From Paenibacillus sp. PK3_47 (GTDB lineage Bacteria; Bacillota; Bacilli; Paenibacillales; Paenibacillaceae): a stretch of 64,000 nucleotides of DNA. The notes under the pieces are model-generated. The model searched no databases. It was not told the DNA's origin and saw only the letters and a list, made by a program, of their open reading frames with translations. Both the position numbers and the translations under genes were made by a program. Each line of letters begins with the position of its first letter. The first letter of the stretch is position 1. Location: positions 248,001 through 312,000 of the forward strand of contig NZ_CP026029.1 of assembly GCF_023520895.1 (NCBI RefSeq). The letters run 5' to 3'. Positions 17,864-27,935 of this stretch are shown piece after piece.

Positions 17864-18279
17864 TGATATATACAATTGGATTGAACTTAAAATTCAGTGT
17901 TTCTTTTCGGCCAACCAGGAGGATTAAAACTGATGATTTCATATTCCAGAAAATGAAGCAGATCAAGCTAAATAGAAATTCTCCATCTAATTTTACGGTA
18001 ACTGCCTATCTTACGAAACATACTGGAAAAACTCCGCTTAAATATACTGAACCAACCTAAAATTGCATGCCTCTGCCGAAGTAACCGGATTATTTCCAAC
18101 TAAAGCTCACAAATTCTAAAAAATGACCATATATGGTGGAGGAAATCCAATAAAACCAAAATCCATCTCCCTTACAAATAACCGGCAGCATCCGTTCTAA
18201 TTACAAATGACTGCTCCCCCGCAGGGATCTCCCCGTTAACTCCCAACAGCATCAATCTGCCCAAAAGCAGCCTCCATCG
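17864..18279. other. Gene-free AT-rich stretch
   Basis: Over 400 bp between the orphan hairpin and the GNAT stop codon hold no open frame above a few codons. An AGGAGG at about 17920 is followed only by a seven-codon frame. I could not recognise a protein remnant in any frame. It may be the eroded site of a lost gene served by the orphan terminator. Confidence 0.5.
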
Positions 18280-19077
18280 TCATTCAGCCAGCCGGTAATA
18301 GGGCAGCGTCAGCACAGGTTCAAACCCCAGCTTCTGTGCCAGCCGGTAAGATCCCTGGTTCTCCAGACGGCAGGCCCAGACCGGTTCCAAGCCCTGATCC
18401 AGACAGTAACCGATTAGCCGGGAAGCTGCGAGCAGCGCATAACCTCTGCCGCGGTAGCCTTCAAAGGTCTCAATACCTATCTCCAGCTGATGTTTTGTAA
18501 TATAAGCCGCAAATGCCGTGGCAGCATCAGTCCCATCCTGCAGTAAAGTAAATCCGACCCCCTTTTCCGCAAAATGGCCGGCGTCTCTCCAGAAATAACG
18601 GGGAACTACAGTACCTGCCTGAGTCAAAAACTGCTCCTTGGAAGTACGGACAATGCTCCCGCTAAAGCGGGGATAATGAGCCTTCGCTGCCAGGTAAGCA
18701 TCACGGTTGAAGCTGAAGTTGACTCTTGTATCTTTACGGATATCCCCCTTGTGATCCGCTAGGATGCCATCGATTATGCCGCTCCATCCAGACGCCGGGT
18801 CAGCCTGCAGCCATTCGGCACCGGACCTGGCGCCATTTGTGTTCATGATGTAAGCGCGCAGTTCCTCAATAAACGTTTCGTTATCTGTGTTCCCGTACAG
18901 CAAGGACATTCCGTAGGGATGTGCTACATAAAAAGCCCGGGGATTCACCACACTATCTGTATACAACTTACCGGAAATACTCCCTGCAAGCACGGCTTCT
19001 GCAAACAGTGTGTTTATTTTCACTTGTCTTAGCAGCCTTAACGCGACGCTATAATCTTTACTTTCCAGCTCCAGCAT
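18280..19077 (-). CDS. GNAT family acetyltransferase, 265 aa
   Basis: The C-terminal 110 residues contain the GNAT acetyl-CoA site (IETFEGYRGRGYALLAASRLIGYCLDQG, with the RGRGYA pyrophosphate loop) and a late LAQKLGFEPVLTLPYY. The N-terminal 150 residues resemble the substrate half of two-domain GNAT proteins (Pfam GNAT_acetyltran type). The acceptor is unknown. GAGGGGG precedes ATG 19077. It is monocistronic and divergent from the asparaginase gene. Confidence 0.85.
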   Translation of the reverse strand: MLELESKDYSVALRLLRQVKINTLFAEAVLAGSISGKLYTDSVVNPRAFYVAHPYGMSLLYGNTDNETFIEELRAYIMNTNGARSGAEWLQADPASGWSGIIDGILADHKGDIRKDTRVNFSFNRDAYLAAKAHYPRFSGSIVRTSKEQFLTQAGTVVPRYFWRDAGHFAEKGVGFTLLQDGTDAATAFAAYITKHQLEIGIETFEGYRGRGYALLAASRLIGYCLDQGLEPVWACRLENQGSYRLAQKLGFEPVLTLPYYRLAE

Positions 19078-19147
19078 TTTTCATCCCCCTCTTTTCGTAA
19101 TGAAAATGGATATTTATTCTACTTCGCCGCAGCCGCAAATTTCCCTT

Positions 19148-19177
19148 TTGCAGAAACCTGCCTTCGTACTATATGAT
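19148..19177 (+). promoter_or_regulatory. Possible sigma-A promoter of the asparaginase gene
   Basis: TTGCAG and TATGAT are separated by 18 bp. Transcription would start near 19184, which supports translation starting at 19216 rather than 19183. The -35 match is weak. Confidence 0.45.
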
Positions 19178-19215
19178 ACACTATGTACACAGATAAGACC
19201 GAAAGGAACAACGAC

Positions 19216-20253
19216 ATGATGAATCCAGCTCCGGAAGTGAATTTTAAAGCTTCTTCTTTCTATAACCCCAGCCTGAAAAATGTGGTCATACTCGCCACTG
19301 GCGGTACCATCGCAGGCAGCGGGGAAGCACATAAAACCTTGAATTACGAGCCCGGCGCCCTGCCGATCCAGGAGCTGCTGGACAGCGTGCCCCACCTCGA
19401 GCGGATTGCCAACTGTACCGGAATACAGGTAAGCAACCTGTGCAGCGCCGACATCACCAGTGAACACTGGCTTACGCTGGCGTCGTTAATTAATACCCTG
19501 GCCCTGCGCGAGGATGTCCACGGCTTTGTGATTACTCACGGAACCGACACGCTGGATGAAACCTCCTATTTCCTGAATCTCGTCGTCAAAACGGACAAGC
19601 CCGTAATTATTACCGGCTCGATGCGGCCTGCGACAGCAATCAGTCCTGACGGCCCGCTGAACCTGTACCAGTCGGTTGCCCTGGCTGCTAACCCGGAAGC
19701 TGTGGGACAAGGGGTTATGGTTGTCTTTGCGGAAGGGATCTACAGCGGACGGGATGTCCAGAAGGTGAATACGTTCAAAGCCAATGCTTTTGACGAACGG
19801 GATTTTGGATGTCTCGGCTACATGCGGGACAGCCAGGCTTTCTTCTACACCCGTTCCCTGAAAAAGCATACCACTGCTGCCCAGTTCGACGTTTCCGCCC
19901 TAAAAGAGCTCCCCGAGGTGTCTGTGGCCTATTTCCATGTCGATGCCGATCCCGGCATTCTGGAGTATCTCGCTACCATCTCCAAAGGCATCGTCATTGC
20001 CGGAGCCGGCGGCGGGATTTACAGCAAACCCTGGATCGACAAGGTCGGTGAGCTGAAGAACAACAATATCCCGGTCGTCCGCTGCTCGCGCATTTCAAGC
20101 GGAATCACGCTCAAGGATTCGTATATTGACCTCTCGGCCAATTCGATCCCGTGCAACAGCCTGGTACCGCAGAAGGCAAGAATCCTGCTGTCACTGGCTC
20201 TGACGCAGACTACCGGATACGAAGAAATTGCCGCGATGTTCAACGAATACTGA
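19216..20253 (+). CDS. L-asparaginase
   Basis: This enzyme hydrolyses L-asparagine to aspartate and ammonia. The first catalytic threonine is in VVILATGGTIAGSG, and the second set is in HGTDTLDETSYFL (Thr, Asp); EGIYSGRDVQKVNTF follows further on. At about 345 residues it has family length. No signal peptide is seen, so it is probably cytoplasmic or only weakly exported. ATG 19216 has AAAGGAA nine bases upstream. The frame is open to 19183, but that ATG lacks a ribosome site and coincides with the expected transcription start. A perfect terminator follows the stop. Confidence 0.95.
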   Translation: MMNPAPEVNFKASSFYNPSLKNVVILATGGTIAGSGEAHKTLNYEPGALPIQELLDSVPHLERIANCTGIQVSNLCSADITSEHWLTLASLINTLALREDVHGFVITHGTDTLDETSYFLNLVVKTDKPVIITGSMRPATAISPDGPLNLYQSVALAANPEAVGQGVMVVFAEGIYSGRDVQKVNTFKANAFDERDFGCLGYMRDSQAFFYTRSLKKHTTAAQFDVSALKELPEVSVAYFHVDADPGILEYLATISKGIVIAGAGGGIYSKPWIDKVGELKNNNIPVVRCSRISSGITLKDSYIDLSANSIPCNSLVPQKARILLSLALTQTTGYEEIAAMFNEY

Positions 20254-20266
20254 TCAACCTGAACAA

Positions 20267-20296
20267 ACCGCCCGTGAAGGATCACGGGCGGTTTTT
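20267..20296 (+). terminator. Terminator of the asparaginase gene
   Basis: ACCGCCCGTGA and TCACGGGCGGT form a perfect 11-bp stem with a four-base loop, followed by TTTTT. Confidence 0.95.
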
Positions 20297-20324
20297 GCTT
20301 ATGCTAAGGAAAATTCAGGGTTGT

Positions 20325-21113
20325 TTAATCCTTAAACTCACTCTTGTCGCGGTTCTGCCCCAGCTCTTCTCCAGCCTCCATCTGTGCTCTGCCTGCCGGA
20401 ATCAACCGGGGGTTGCCTGTCACCTTCACCCTTTGCCGCAGCCGGCCGGCTGCATAGACTGCCGCGAAAAATACGACAAACATCACCCCGGCAGCCAGTC
20501 CTCCTCCCTGTCCGGGAATCAGCGGCATACTGGCAAGTATGGCCACTAGGGCAATGATCGCGGTCCATGAGGTATAGGGATAACCTTTTAATCCGTGTTC
20601 TGCGGTCAGCGGGCCTTTATTACGTCTCCGCAACCGGTAGTGGCTGGCCATAATCATTAAATAAGAGAACAGCAGGGAAAAACCTCCGGAGCTGACCAGG
20701 AACAGATAGACTCCCTGCGGCAGCAGCATCCCCAGCTACAGTCCGGCAAGCATCGCTCCGCCTGAGACAAGAATTCCGCGGTATGGAATATCCGTACGGT
20801 CCCGCATCCAGGCAGGGGTATGGCCTTCCTCCGCCAGTGAGCGGAGCATCCGTCCCAGCCCGAACACCGACGCCAGCATGGTCGACAGTATTGCCGATAC
20901 CAGAACAATGTTCATCACTGTGCCGGTCCAGCCAAGGCCATACAGACTTAAAGCCGATACAAACGGGCTGACACTCTCGGAAACACTTGCTGCCGGCATC
21001 AGCAGGAACAGGGCGGCCATTGCAGCGATGTACAGGCCTACCAGGAGCAGGATCGTCAGCCGAATCGCCCGGGGAATCGTTACGGAGGGATTGGGGATGT
21101 TACCCGTTAACCT
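20325..21113 (-). pseudogene. APC-family amino-acid permease, N-terminally deleted and with an internal stop
   Basis: In one continuous reverse frame, the C-terminal half of an amino-acid permease can be read from NPSVTIPRAIRLTILLLVGLY to the end at 20325. A TAG at 20736 interrupts it between AMLAGL and LGMLLPQGVYLFLV, with no change of frame. The first half of the protein is absent: the readable part begins immediately after the stop codon of the 1.8-kilo-residue kinase, whose last codon at 21114 directly abuts the remnant. Roughly six membrane segments remain. A deletion that joined the permease body to the kinase end, plus a nonsense mutation, explains what is seen. Confidence 0.88.
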
Positions 21114-24100
21114 CTACGTTTTTTCAAATACAGTCACACTGTTTCTGCCCTTGGCCTTCGACTCGTACAGCGCATCGTCAGCAAGGTTGTAAATATCCTC
21201 TTCACCGAGGTTATCCATCTTGGCCACAGCCACACCTATGGAGACGGTAATCATCTCATGGTTCGGGCTCATCTCGTGCCTGATCCGCAAATCCGTAACG
21301 CTTCTTCTGATGCTCTCGGCAAACTCGCGGGACTGCCCCGGGGTGAAGCCGGGAACAATAATTCCGAACTCTTCGCCGCCAAGCCGGAAGGCATAACCGT
21401 CTGCCCGCCCGGCCTGCTGCTGGAGCACATAGCCCACTTGCCTCAGTACATTATCGCCTTCGTAATGTCCGTAATTATCATTGTATTTTTTGAAATAGTC
21501 GATATCGAGCATGAGATAGGTCAAATATTTGTGCTCCTGCTTGGCCTTCTCCACCTCTTCCATAATAAGCTTGTTGAAGTGTCTGCGGTTATAGAGACCC
21601 GTCAGCTCGTCCGTGATGGAGATCTGCTCAATCAGCGCTATATATTTGTTCAGCTCTTCGTTATTGAATTCCAGCTCTCTTGTCCGCTCGGCAACCAGCT
21701 CCTCCAGGTGCTCCTTATGACGGAGCAGCTCTTCTTCGGCCTGCTTCCGGACCGTGATGTCTTTGATATTTCCCTGGACCGCCGGCTTGTTCATGAAGTT
21801 CATGATCGTGACCTTATGGATCACGTTAAGCTCGCGGAGCTGGTCTTTATGAATCAGCCTGGTCTCATATTCATTCGGCGCCGCTTTGCCGTCCAGCCGT
21901 CTGAGGTAATAGTGCCTGACCTTTTCCCTCTCTGCTGGGCTGATAAAATTCTCAAAAGGCTGGTCCATCATCTCTTCCACTTCATAACCGAGCATCCGGG
22001 CCAGCGCTTCATTTACATATACACATAAGCCTTCCTGTGCAATAAAGATTCCGTCCTGCATATTATTGACCAGCTCGCGGTATTTCTCCTCAGACCGTTC
22101 CAGCTCGGAATACAGGCTGGCATTTTCCAGCGAGAATACCATCTCCCGGGAGAGGAGATTGATAATTTTCATCCGTTCTTTGGTGAATACGCCAGTCACC
22201 AGATTATTTTCCAGATAGATAATAGCAATCGTCTTGTTCTGGTTGATCAGCGGCATGCAGACCAGTGATTTGGGGCGGTATTTCACGATATAAGGATCGT
22301 TTACAAAAGGGGTTTCGGAGAACGCATCGTTGTAAATGATACTTTCCTTGCTCTCCTCCACCTGCTTCAATATGGACTCCGGCAGCTTCTCATACCGCTT
22401 GTGGTCATGCACTTCCACGGAAATTTTGTCCTCGTCCGGCTTGTATTCACCTTCCACCAGCAGACCGGCCTTGGAGGTCATCACAATACAGCCCCTTTGC
22501 GCGCCTGCGTTCTTGATCACGATTTCCATCAGCGCTTCCAGCAGGTTGTTCAGCTCAATTTCCTTTGAAATGGCCTGGGAAGCTAGAATCATCGAGTTCA
22601 GATCAATACTCTCGGTGTAATCGGTAATAGTGCGGCCGTGAAGAAATTCCTTGGTGCTGATTTTTTGGACAAGCTCGGGGTAACGTTCGTTCAGGAATTT
22701 GATTTTCCCTTTAGCGCCCCAGACTGAATAATAGTATACCGACTGTCTCAGCAAATACGCCGCAAATTCCTTGAAATCCTTCCCATAATAGAACCGGGCT
22801 GCCAGCTCGTTAGCCAAAGCCTTATATCTGACAAAATTGCCCTGTTCACTGGTATCGATCGCCAGGTCGTAATAGTGTCCCGCTTTATCATCCTGCCCGG
22901 AAATCCGCGCCCACTCCGCTTTCATCAAGTATTCATGCAGCCGGAAGGTGTGCGGGGCATGCCTCGCCCATTTGCGGACCCGCCCGTACTCCTTGCGCAT
23001 TCTCCGCCGGGCTTTGATCTTATCCGGAAGACTGAGCTCATTGTAGCTGTACGCCAGATTCAGAAAGGTATACAGGGCGAACTCTTCAATAAAAGCAGAA
23101 CCGGCCAGCGTGCCTATAATGGGGTAGGCTTTGTCTATATACTCCAGTGCCTCTTTGCTGCGTCCGTAGGTAAACAACAGCTTCATTTTGTAAATATAAT
23201 AAATCACTATACCGGAATAATATTTGGCTTCTCCAAGCTCCCGCAGATAGACTTTCTCACTGAAGTCCCCGCTGTCAAAAGAGGTACAGTCTTCAAGATC
23301 ACCGGCCAGATTCAGCAGGTATTGACGGGCAAGCTTTGCCGTAGCCAGTGACTCTTTGTATTTGGTATTCTCAATCATTGCAATGGTCCGGCTGCTCTCC
23401 TGCAGGTTGGAAGGGATATCCATGGAGGGATTCCACAGATTCAGATAAAAAGCCGAATGCGCCAGATACAGCAGGTCTCCGGAACGCAGGCTGGCTTCCA
23501 TGGACGTGCCGAACCAGTCATGCAGAGTATCCCAAGGCTCGGTCCAGGCATGGGCAAACAACGTATAGAGTACATACACACCAGGTTTCCACTGCAGATC
23601 GTTGAACTTGTCGTTAATCCGGATGCCGAGCCTTCCATAGTTAAAAGCGCCCTTCGTGTCTCCGAAGCCGGACAGCAGCATGGCATAACCAATGTAGGCA
23701 AGCGCTGACTCGGGAGAATTGCCGTGAGTCAGTGTAAGCCCGATCTTCTTGAGCACGACAAATCCGAACAGCGAGGTTTCACCCGAAATAAAAGCCGGCG
23801 GAATAAAGTTGATCAGCAGCCGCATAATCAGACGCATCTCAGGGTCCGTCATCTCAGGTGCTGCAAAAAGACTATCCATATCCTTGCCGCGGAGTGCTGC
23901 CTTGATCTTCACCAGTTCCTTCAGAACGGACGGCATTCCTACCTTCCCCGGAATAACAATGCCCATTGCTGCAAGCCCCTGTCTTCCGGCGGATATGGAC
24001 TCCTTCATCATGCCCAGGTACATATAGTGGTTAGCCTGCAGTTCATATACTCCGGCAACGGTAACCTTATTACTGGTATGCCTGATCAGAATTTCGCAAG

Positions 24101-26543
24101 CACGGTCAGCCTCCTGAATATGATGCGTTAAATAACCGCACATGGCGTATAGTTCATAGATTTCCACCGTATGCTGAGGATCTTCTGTCCATGCGTCTTC
24201 AGCAAGCAGCGATATGGCCGCATCAAGCAGCGCAAAAGCAGCATCATAACCAAATCCGGCCTTGGCCTTGCGTGCAGCCTTGAGATTCAGGAGAATCACC
24301 CTGTTTTTCTCCTCTTTGCCGCTGATAAGCATAAGCCCTTTGTTCATGTGTGCTGCAATATCGACAATGCTGTCGTCCGCCTCCTCAGGCGGCAGATTGC
24401 TGAGCATCAGACGCCCTATTCTCAGATGCAGCTCTTTGCTTCTGGCCTCATCAAGCATCTGGTAGAAGGCCTGCTGGATCCGGTCATGGACAAACCCGAA
24501 CCTGATGTCCAGCTGCTGCAGCGCTTCAGCATCCAAGTCTTCAAGGACTCCGGAAACGCCTCCGTACCGGTGATCCAGCGGATAGACGAATTCTTCCTCC
24601 ACCGCAGCAGCGATGGAGCGGGCAAGCCCCTCCTGCGGCTCTTCTGCAATGAGCATCAGCATGCCATAATGGAATTCATTGCCGATAGCCGCGCACAGCA
24701 TGAGAATTCTGCGGAACTCCTCAGGCAGGCTGTATATTTTTCTCATCAGGAAATCCACAACACTGTCATTGGCCGGCAGGCTCATAATCTGCTGAAGCTG
24801 CCAGCCCCATTTGCCCTGCATGTCATCGAAGTACAAATATCCGCTCCGGTACAGGTCCTTCAGAATCTCACCCACAAAAAATGAATTGCCTTTGGTCCGT
24901 CTGTAGACGGCTTCCGCAAGCGGCTCCACCTGGTCTCCGGTTGTATACAGGGTATCAGCGATCATATCCAGCACATCACCGGAAGACAGTGCATTCAGGT
25001 TAATCTCTCCGACAGTCCTGTTTTTTCTCATTTTGGCGACAGACGAGAACAGCGGATGCCCCGCCGGGATCTCGTTCAACCGGTAAGAGCAGACCAGAAA
25101 GATCCCCCGCAGCTGGTTGTCCAGCATCAGCCTCTCCATCAGCTGCAGACTGGAGTAATCCGCCCACTGGAGGTCGTCAAGAAACAGCACCAGCGGCTGC
25201 TCATTGCGGGTAATCCCTTCTATGAATTTGGAAAAGGTAATATAAAACCGGTTCGTCTCCTCCGCCGGGTTCAGGCGCTCAACCTCCGGCTGGCTGCCGA
25301 TAAAATGCGTCACCTCCGGGATCAGGCCGGCGATCAGACCGCCGTTTCCGCCCAGCGCCTTGCCCAGTGAAAGAGCGACAGATTCCTTGTATTCTTCGTC
25401 CGTGCTCTCCAGTAATTGGCCCACCAGCCTGCGGAAAGCCTGAAGTATGGCGCTGTAAGGTATATTTTTGTTATATTGATCGAATTTCCCTTCAGCAAAA
25501 ATACCCTTTTCCCGGCTTATGTATGGATGCAGCTCATGTACAAGGGCGGTTTTGCCTACACCGGCATCGCCGGTGACGAACATAATATGCGGATTGCCGC
25601 GGACACTCCTGCGAAAGGCCTCTGCAAGCCTGCCAATCTCCGCATCTCTTCCGTACAGCTTTTGCGGAATACGGAATATATTCAGCCGGTCCTCTGTCCC
25701 GGTTTCAAAATGATCCTCTCCGGAGAGGCATCTCTTCAAATCTGCCTTGATGCCGTAAGCGCTGCGGTATCTGTCTTCCGGAGACTTCTCCATCAGCTTC
25801 ATAATGACATTCGAAAGGGCAACCGAAACTTTGCCTCCGGTAACGTTATAGGGAGATGCCGCTTCTTTGGCGATGATCGAATAGATCTGTTCCAGCATTT
25901 CCTGCGAGTTATAAGGCTTAATCCCGGTCATCATCTCATACATTACTACGCCGAAAGAGTAATAGTCACTTCGGTAATCAATATTGCGGCTCATCCGGCC
26001 GGTCTGTTCGGGAGAGATATAGAGCAGGCTTCCTTCCAGCACGCCGCTGTTCTGAAATTCTGTTTTCTCCTTGGACAGCTTAACAGCCAAGTCGAAGTCA
26101 ATGACCTGGACGGTATCCAGCTCCCTGTTCCAGATAATATTGGACGGCTTGATATCCTTGTGGATCACTTTCTGCTCGTGGATGGCGCCAAGGATATCGA
26201 TAACCCGTACCGCCAGCTGCAAAAGGGTATTCTGATCCGGTGAATCTTCAGCCATAATCACTTTAAGTGATCGCCCGCCGATATCCTCCAGCTCCATAAT
26301 ATAGAACCCGTTCTGCTCCTCCAGCTTGTGCGGCTTAATCACGCCGGGAATACTGTGGCTGAGCTCCTCCAGCAGCCTGTATTCCTGTTTGAACCGCATG
26401 ACTGCTTCAGCACCTGCGAAATCTGATTTAAGTACTTTTAAAATCACCGTCTTGCCGGATGTAAGCTCTCTGCATCTGTGGACGGATTTGATTACATGAT
26501 CTGAAATGGTCTCCAGTATCTGATAATTGCCGAATCCAAGCAT
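21114..26543 (-). CDS. Giant Ser/Thr kinase / AAA ATPase / GAF / PAS / GGDEF signalling protein
   Basis: At about 1,809 residues this is the largest gene here. Residues 1-270 form a Hanks-type kinase with lysine in VILKVLK, catalytic loop HKDIKPSNIIWN, and DFD in place of the usual DFG. A P-loop ATPase of the AAA_16 type follows near residue 325 (TGDAGVGKT, Walker B LVLFLDDLQWAD). A long helical region of about 600 residues comes next, then a GAF domain near 1330-1480 and a PAS domain near 1495-1610. A final diguanylate cyclase carries RLGGEEF and lacks an RxxD inhibitory site at the expected place. Such proteins are known from cyanobacteria and proteobacteria. ATG 26543 has GGTGGAG five bases upstream; GTG 26549 is the alternative. 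The membrane protein gene 14 bp upstream is probably its partner. Confidence 0.92.
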   Translation of the reverse strand: MLGFGNYQILETISDHVIKSVHRCRELTSGKTVILKVLKSDFAGAEAVMRFKQEYRLLEELSHSIPGVIKPHKLEEQNGFYIMELEDIGGRSLKVIMAEDSPDQNTLLQLAVRVIDILGAIHEQKVIHKDIKPSNIIWNRELDTVQVIDFDLAVKLSKEKTEFQNSGVLEGSLLYISPEQTGRMSRNIDYRSDYYSFGVVMYEMMTGIKPYNSQEMLEQIYSIIAKEAASPYNVTGGKVSVALSNVIMKLMEKSPEDRYRSAYGIKADLKRCLSGEDHFETGTEDRLNIFRIPQKLYGRDAEIGRLAEAFRRSVRGNPHIMFVTGDAGVGKTALVHELHPYISREKGIFAEGKFDQYNKNIPYSAILQAFRRLVGQLLESTDEEYKESVALSLGKALGGNGGLIAGLIPEVTHFIGSQPEVERLNPAEETNRFYITFSKFIEGITRNEQPLVLFLDDLQWADYSSLQLMERLMLDNQLRGIFLVCSYRLNEIPAGHPLFSSVAKMRKNRTVGEINLNALSSGDVLDMIADTLYTTGDQVEPLAEAVYRRTKGNSFFVGEILKDLYRSGYLYFDDMQGKWGWQLQQIMSLPANDSVVDFLMRKIYSLPEEFRRILMLCAAIGNEFHYGMLMLIAEEPQEGLARSIAAAVEEEFVYPLDHRYGGVSGVLEDLDAEALQQLDIRFGFVHDRIQQAFYQMLDEARSKELHLRIGRLMLSNLPPEEADDSIVDIAAHMNKGLMLISGKEEKNRVILLNLKAARKAKAGFGYDAAFALLDAAISLLAEDAWTEDPQHTVEIYELYAMCGYLTHHIQEADRACEILIRHTSNKVTVAGVYELQANHYMYLGMMKESISAGRQGLAAMGIVIPGKVGMPSVLKELVKIKAALRGKDMDSLFAAPEMTDPEMRLIMRLLINFIPPAFISGETSLFGFVVLKKIGLTLTHGNSPESALAYIGYAMLLSGFGDTKGAFNYGRLGIRINDKFNDLQWKPGVYVLYTLFAHAWTEPWDTLHDWFGTSMEASLRSGDLLYLAHSAFYLNLWNPSMDIPSNLQESSRTIAMIENTKYKESLATAKLARQYLLNLAGDLEDCTSFDSGDFSEKVYLRELGEAKYYSGIVIYYIYKMKLLFTYGRSKEALEYIDKAYPIIGTLAGSAFIEEFALYTFLNLAYSYNELSLPDKIKARRRMRKEYGRVRKWARHAPHTFRLHEYLMKAEWARISGQDDKAGHYYDLAIDTSEQGNFVRYKALANELAARFYYGKDFKEFAAYLLRQSVYYYSVWGAKGKIKFLNERYPELVQKISTKEFLHGRTITDYTESIDLNSMILASQAISKEIELNNLLEALMEIVIKNAGAQRGCIVMTSKAGLLVEGEYKPDEDKISVEVHDHKRYEKLPESILKQVEESKESIIYNDAFSETPFVNDPYIVKYRPKSLVCMPLINQNKTIAIIYLENNLVTGVFTKERMKIINLLSREMVFSLENASLYSELERSEEKYRELVNNMQDGIFIAQEGLCVYVNEALARMLGYEVEEMMDQPFENFISPAEREKVRHYYLRRLDGKAAPNEYETRLIHKDQLRELNVIHKVTIMNFMNKPAVQGNIKDITVRKQAEEELLRHKEHLEELVAERTRELEFNNEELNKYIALIEQISITDELTGLYNRRHFNKLIMEEVEKAKQEHKYLTYLMLDIDYFKKYNDNYGHYEGDNVLRQVGYVLQQQAGRADGYAFRLGGEEFGIIVPGFTPGQSREFAESIRRSVTDLRIRHEMSPNHEMITVSIGVAVAKMDNLGEEDIYNLADDALYESKAKGRNSVTVFEKT

Positions 26544-26556
26544 GCCCACTCCACCT

Positions 26557-27726
26557 TTAGCGTTTGTCTCCCTTTATTTCAAAATCGGCGTCAAATTTAA
26601 ACACATACGCGGCAATCAGCCACATAATCCAGCAGTTCAGGCCAAAAAAGAGGTAACCGTAATACCCCAGAATCGGCATCTCCGAAAAAATATGAATTTT
26701 GTCCAGGTAAGGAACGGAGTATTTCCAGTAATTCGGATTGGTAGGGATCGAATCATGGAACCATTCACTGCCGAAATTCCAGAACTCCCAGAAGAAGCCG
26801 TTCAATACTGTTGCCAGCGCGATCAGGATAACTTTAGACCAGTCCCCGTTCTTCACGGGGGTAAACGGCGTCCAATAACCGACAAGCGCCATGGCTGCAG
26901 ACAGCATCGGCACAAGCGCAACCCACAGCACCCAGAACAGCAGGTATGGATAATACCCCATTCCGAAAGCCAGAATCAGACCCAGGATGTAATAGATGAT
27001 CAGAAAAGTTCGGGATACATTGAATTTGGGACCGTATTTATAGCGTTCCCGCATTACCGTAAACGTCTTTAGAAGCAGATACCATTCGACAATGGCCGGC
27101 AGCACGGTGGTGTAGGATAGTGAAAACCAGAAAACGTTGCCGAAATTGGAGAAGACATCCTTATTGGGATAATACCAGTTCTCGATTACGAAAAAATTAA
27201 GGTATTCAAAAGCAAACCAGCTGAAACACGAGACGACAGCCAAAAGCTGCATCAGCTGAGGCTTACGGGATATGATCGAGACTCCATTATTTCTTTTATA
27301 AACCAAACCGTCCAAAATTAAAATAAATGACCACCACAAGGGCACAAAAGTATAGTTTTCGACAGGTTCGAACCAGTCGATCCGGGCCCACATCAGGAAC
27401 CAGCTGACGGCAAGCACCGGCAGGCTCCACCAGAACCAGACGGGAAAAGAAGCTGAAGATGTCTGCCGCTGCGCTTCAGGCTGCGGCCCCTTCTTAAAAC
27501 CGAACATGCGCGGAAAGGCAAGTACTGCCGTAATCGCCACTGCCACTACACAGGCCAATGAAAAGTATAAAAGATTAAACCCGGGATCACCTTCCACTTT
27601 TTGCGCGGGGAACTCCCCGTATCCGGCCGGCAGGCCCTGCCACCTGGTCAGGCTGCCGAGCAAGGGCAGCAAGAAGATCAAACCGAAGGTAATAATCAAA
27701 AATAATGTTTTTTGCCCCTTTTTCAT
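26557..27726 (-). CDS. Polytopic membrane protein of unknown function, 389 aa
   Basis: I do not recognise this family. About nine or ten membrane segments can be seen, starting with LFLIITFGLIFLLPLLGSL, and the loops are rich in Trp and Tyr. Conserved-looking charged clusters include WARIDWFEPVENY and NGFFWEFWNFGSEWFHD, which could form a ligand or cofactor site. It is followed with only about 14 bp spacing by the giant kinase, so both are likely made from one transcript. A membrane sensor feeding the kinase/cyclase is an inference from this arrangement. AAGGAG lies 12 bases before ATG 27726. Confidence 0.75.
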   Translation of the reverse strand: MKKGQKTLFLIITFGLIFLLPLLGSLTRWQGLPAGYGEFPAQKVEGDPGFNLLYFSLACVVAVAITAVLAFPRMFGFKKGPQPEAQRQTSSASFPVWFWWSLPVLAVSWFLMWARIDWFEPVENYTFVPLWWSFILILDGLVYKRNNGVSIISRKPQLMQLLAVVSCFSWFAFEYLNFFVIENWYYPNKDVFSNFGNVFWFSLSYTTVLPAIVEWYLLLKTFTVMRERYKYGPKFNVSRTFLIIYYILGLILAFGMGYYPYLLFWVLWVALVPMLSAAMALVGYWTPFTPVKNGDWSKVILIALATVLNGFFWEFWNFGSEWFHDSIPTNPNYWKYSVPYLDKIHIFSEMPILGYYGYLFFGLNCWIMWLIAAYVFKFDADFEIKGDKR

Positions 27727-27889
27727 CTTTTAGTCTAACTCCTTATCAGGTATAAATTTCAATATCAACGGTCATCGCCGCTAATTATTCGGTGATTCAC
27801 CAGGTTATTCCTGCTTGATTCTTACTATGTCCGAGTATTGCATAACACTCACAGAATATCCCCCGCAAATATGTACTTCCTAAGTGGTC

Positions 27890-27912
27890 AAAAAAACAGG
27901 CAGCGCCTGCCT
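27890..27912 (-). terminator. Terminator of the UPF0303 gene
   Basis: AGGCAG and CTGCCT (minus strand) with a three-base loop precede a run of seven T residues. Confidence 0.8.
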
Positions 27913-27935
27913 TCCGGCTGGCTGCTGCCCGTCAA

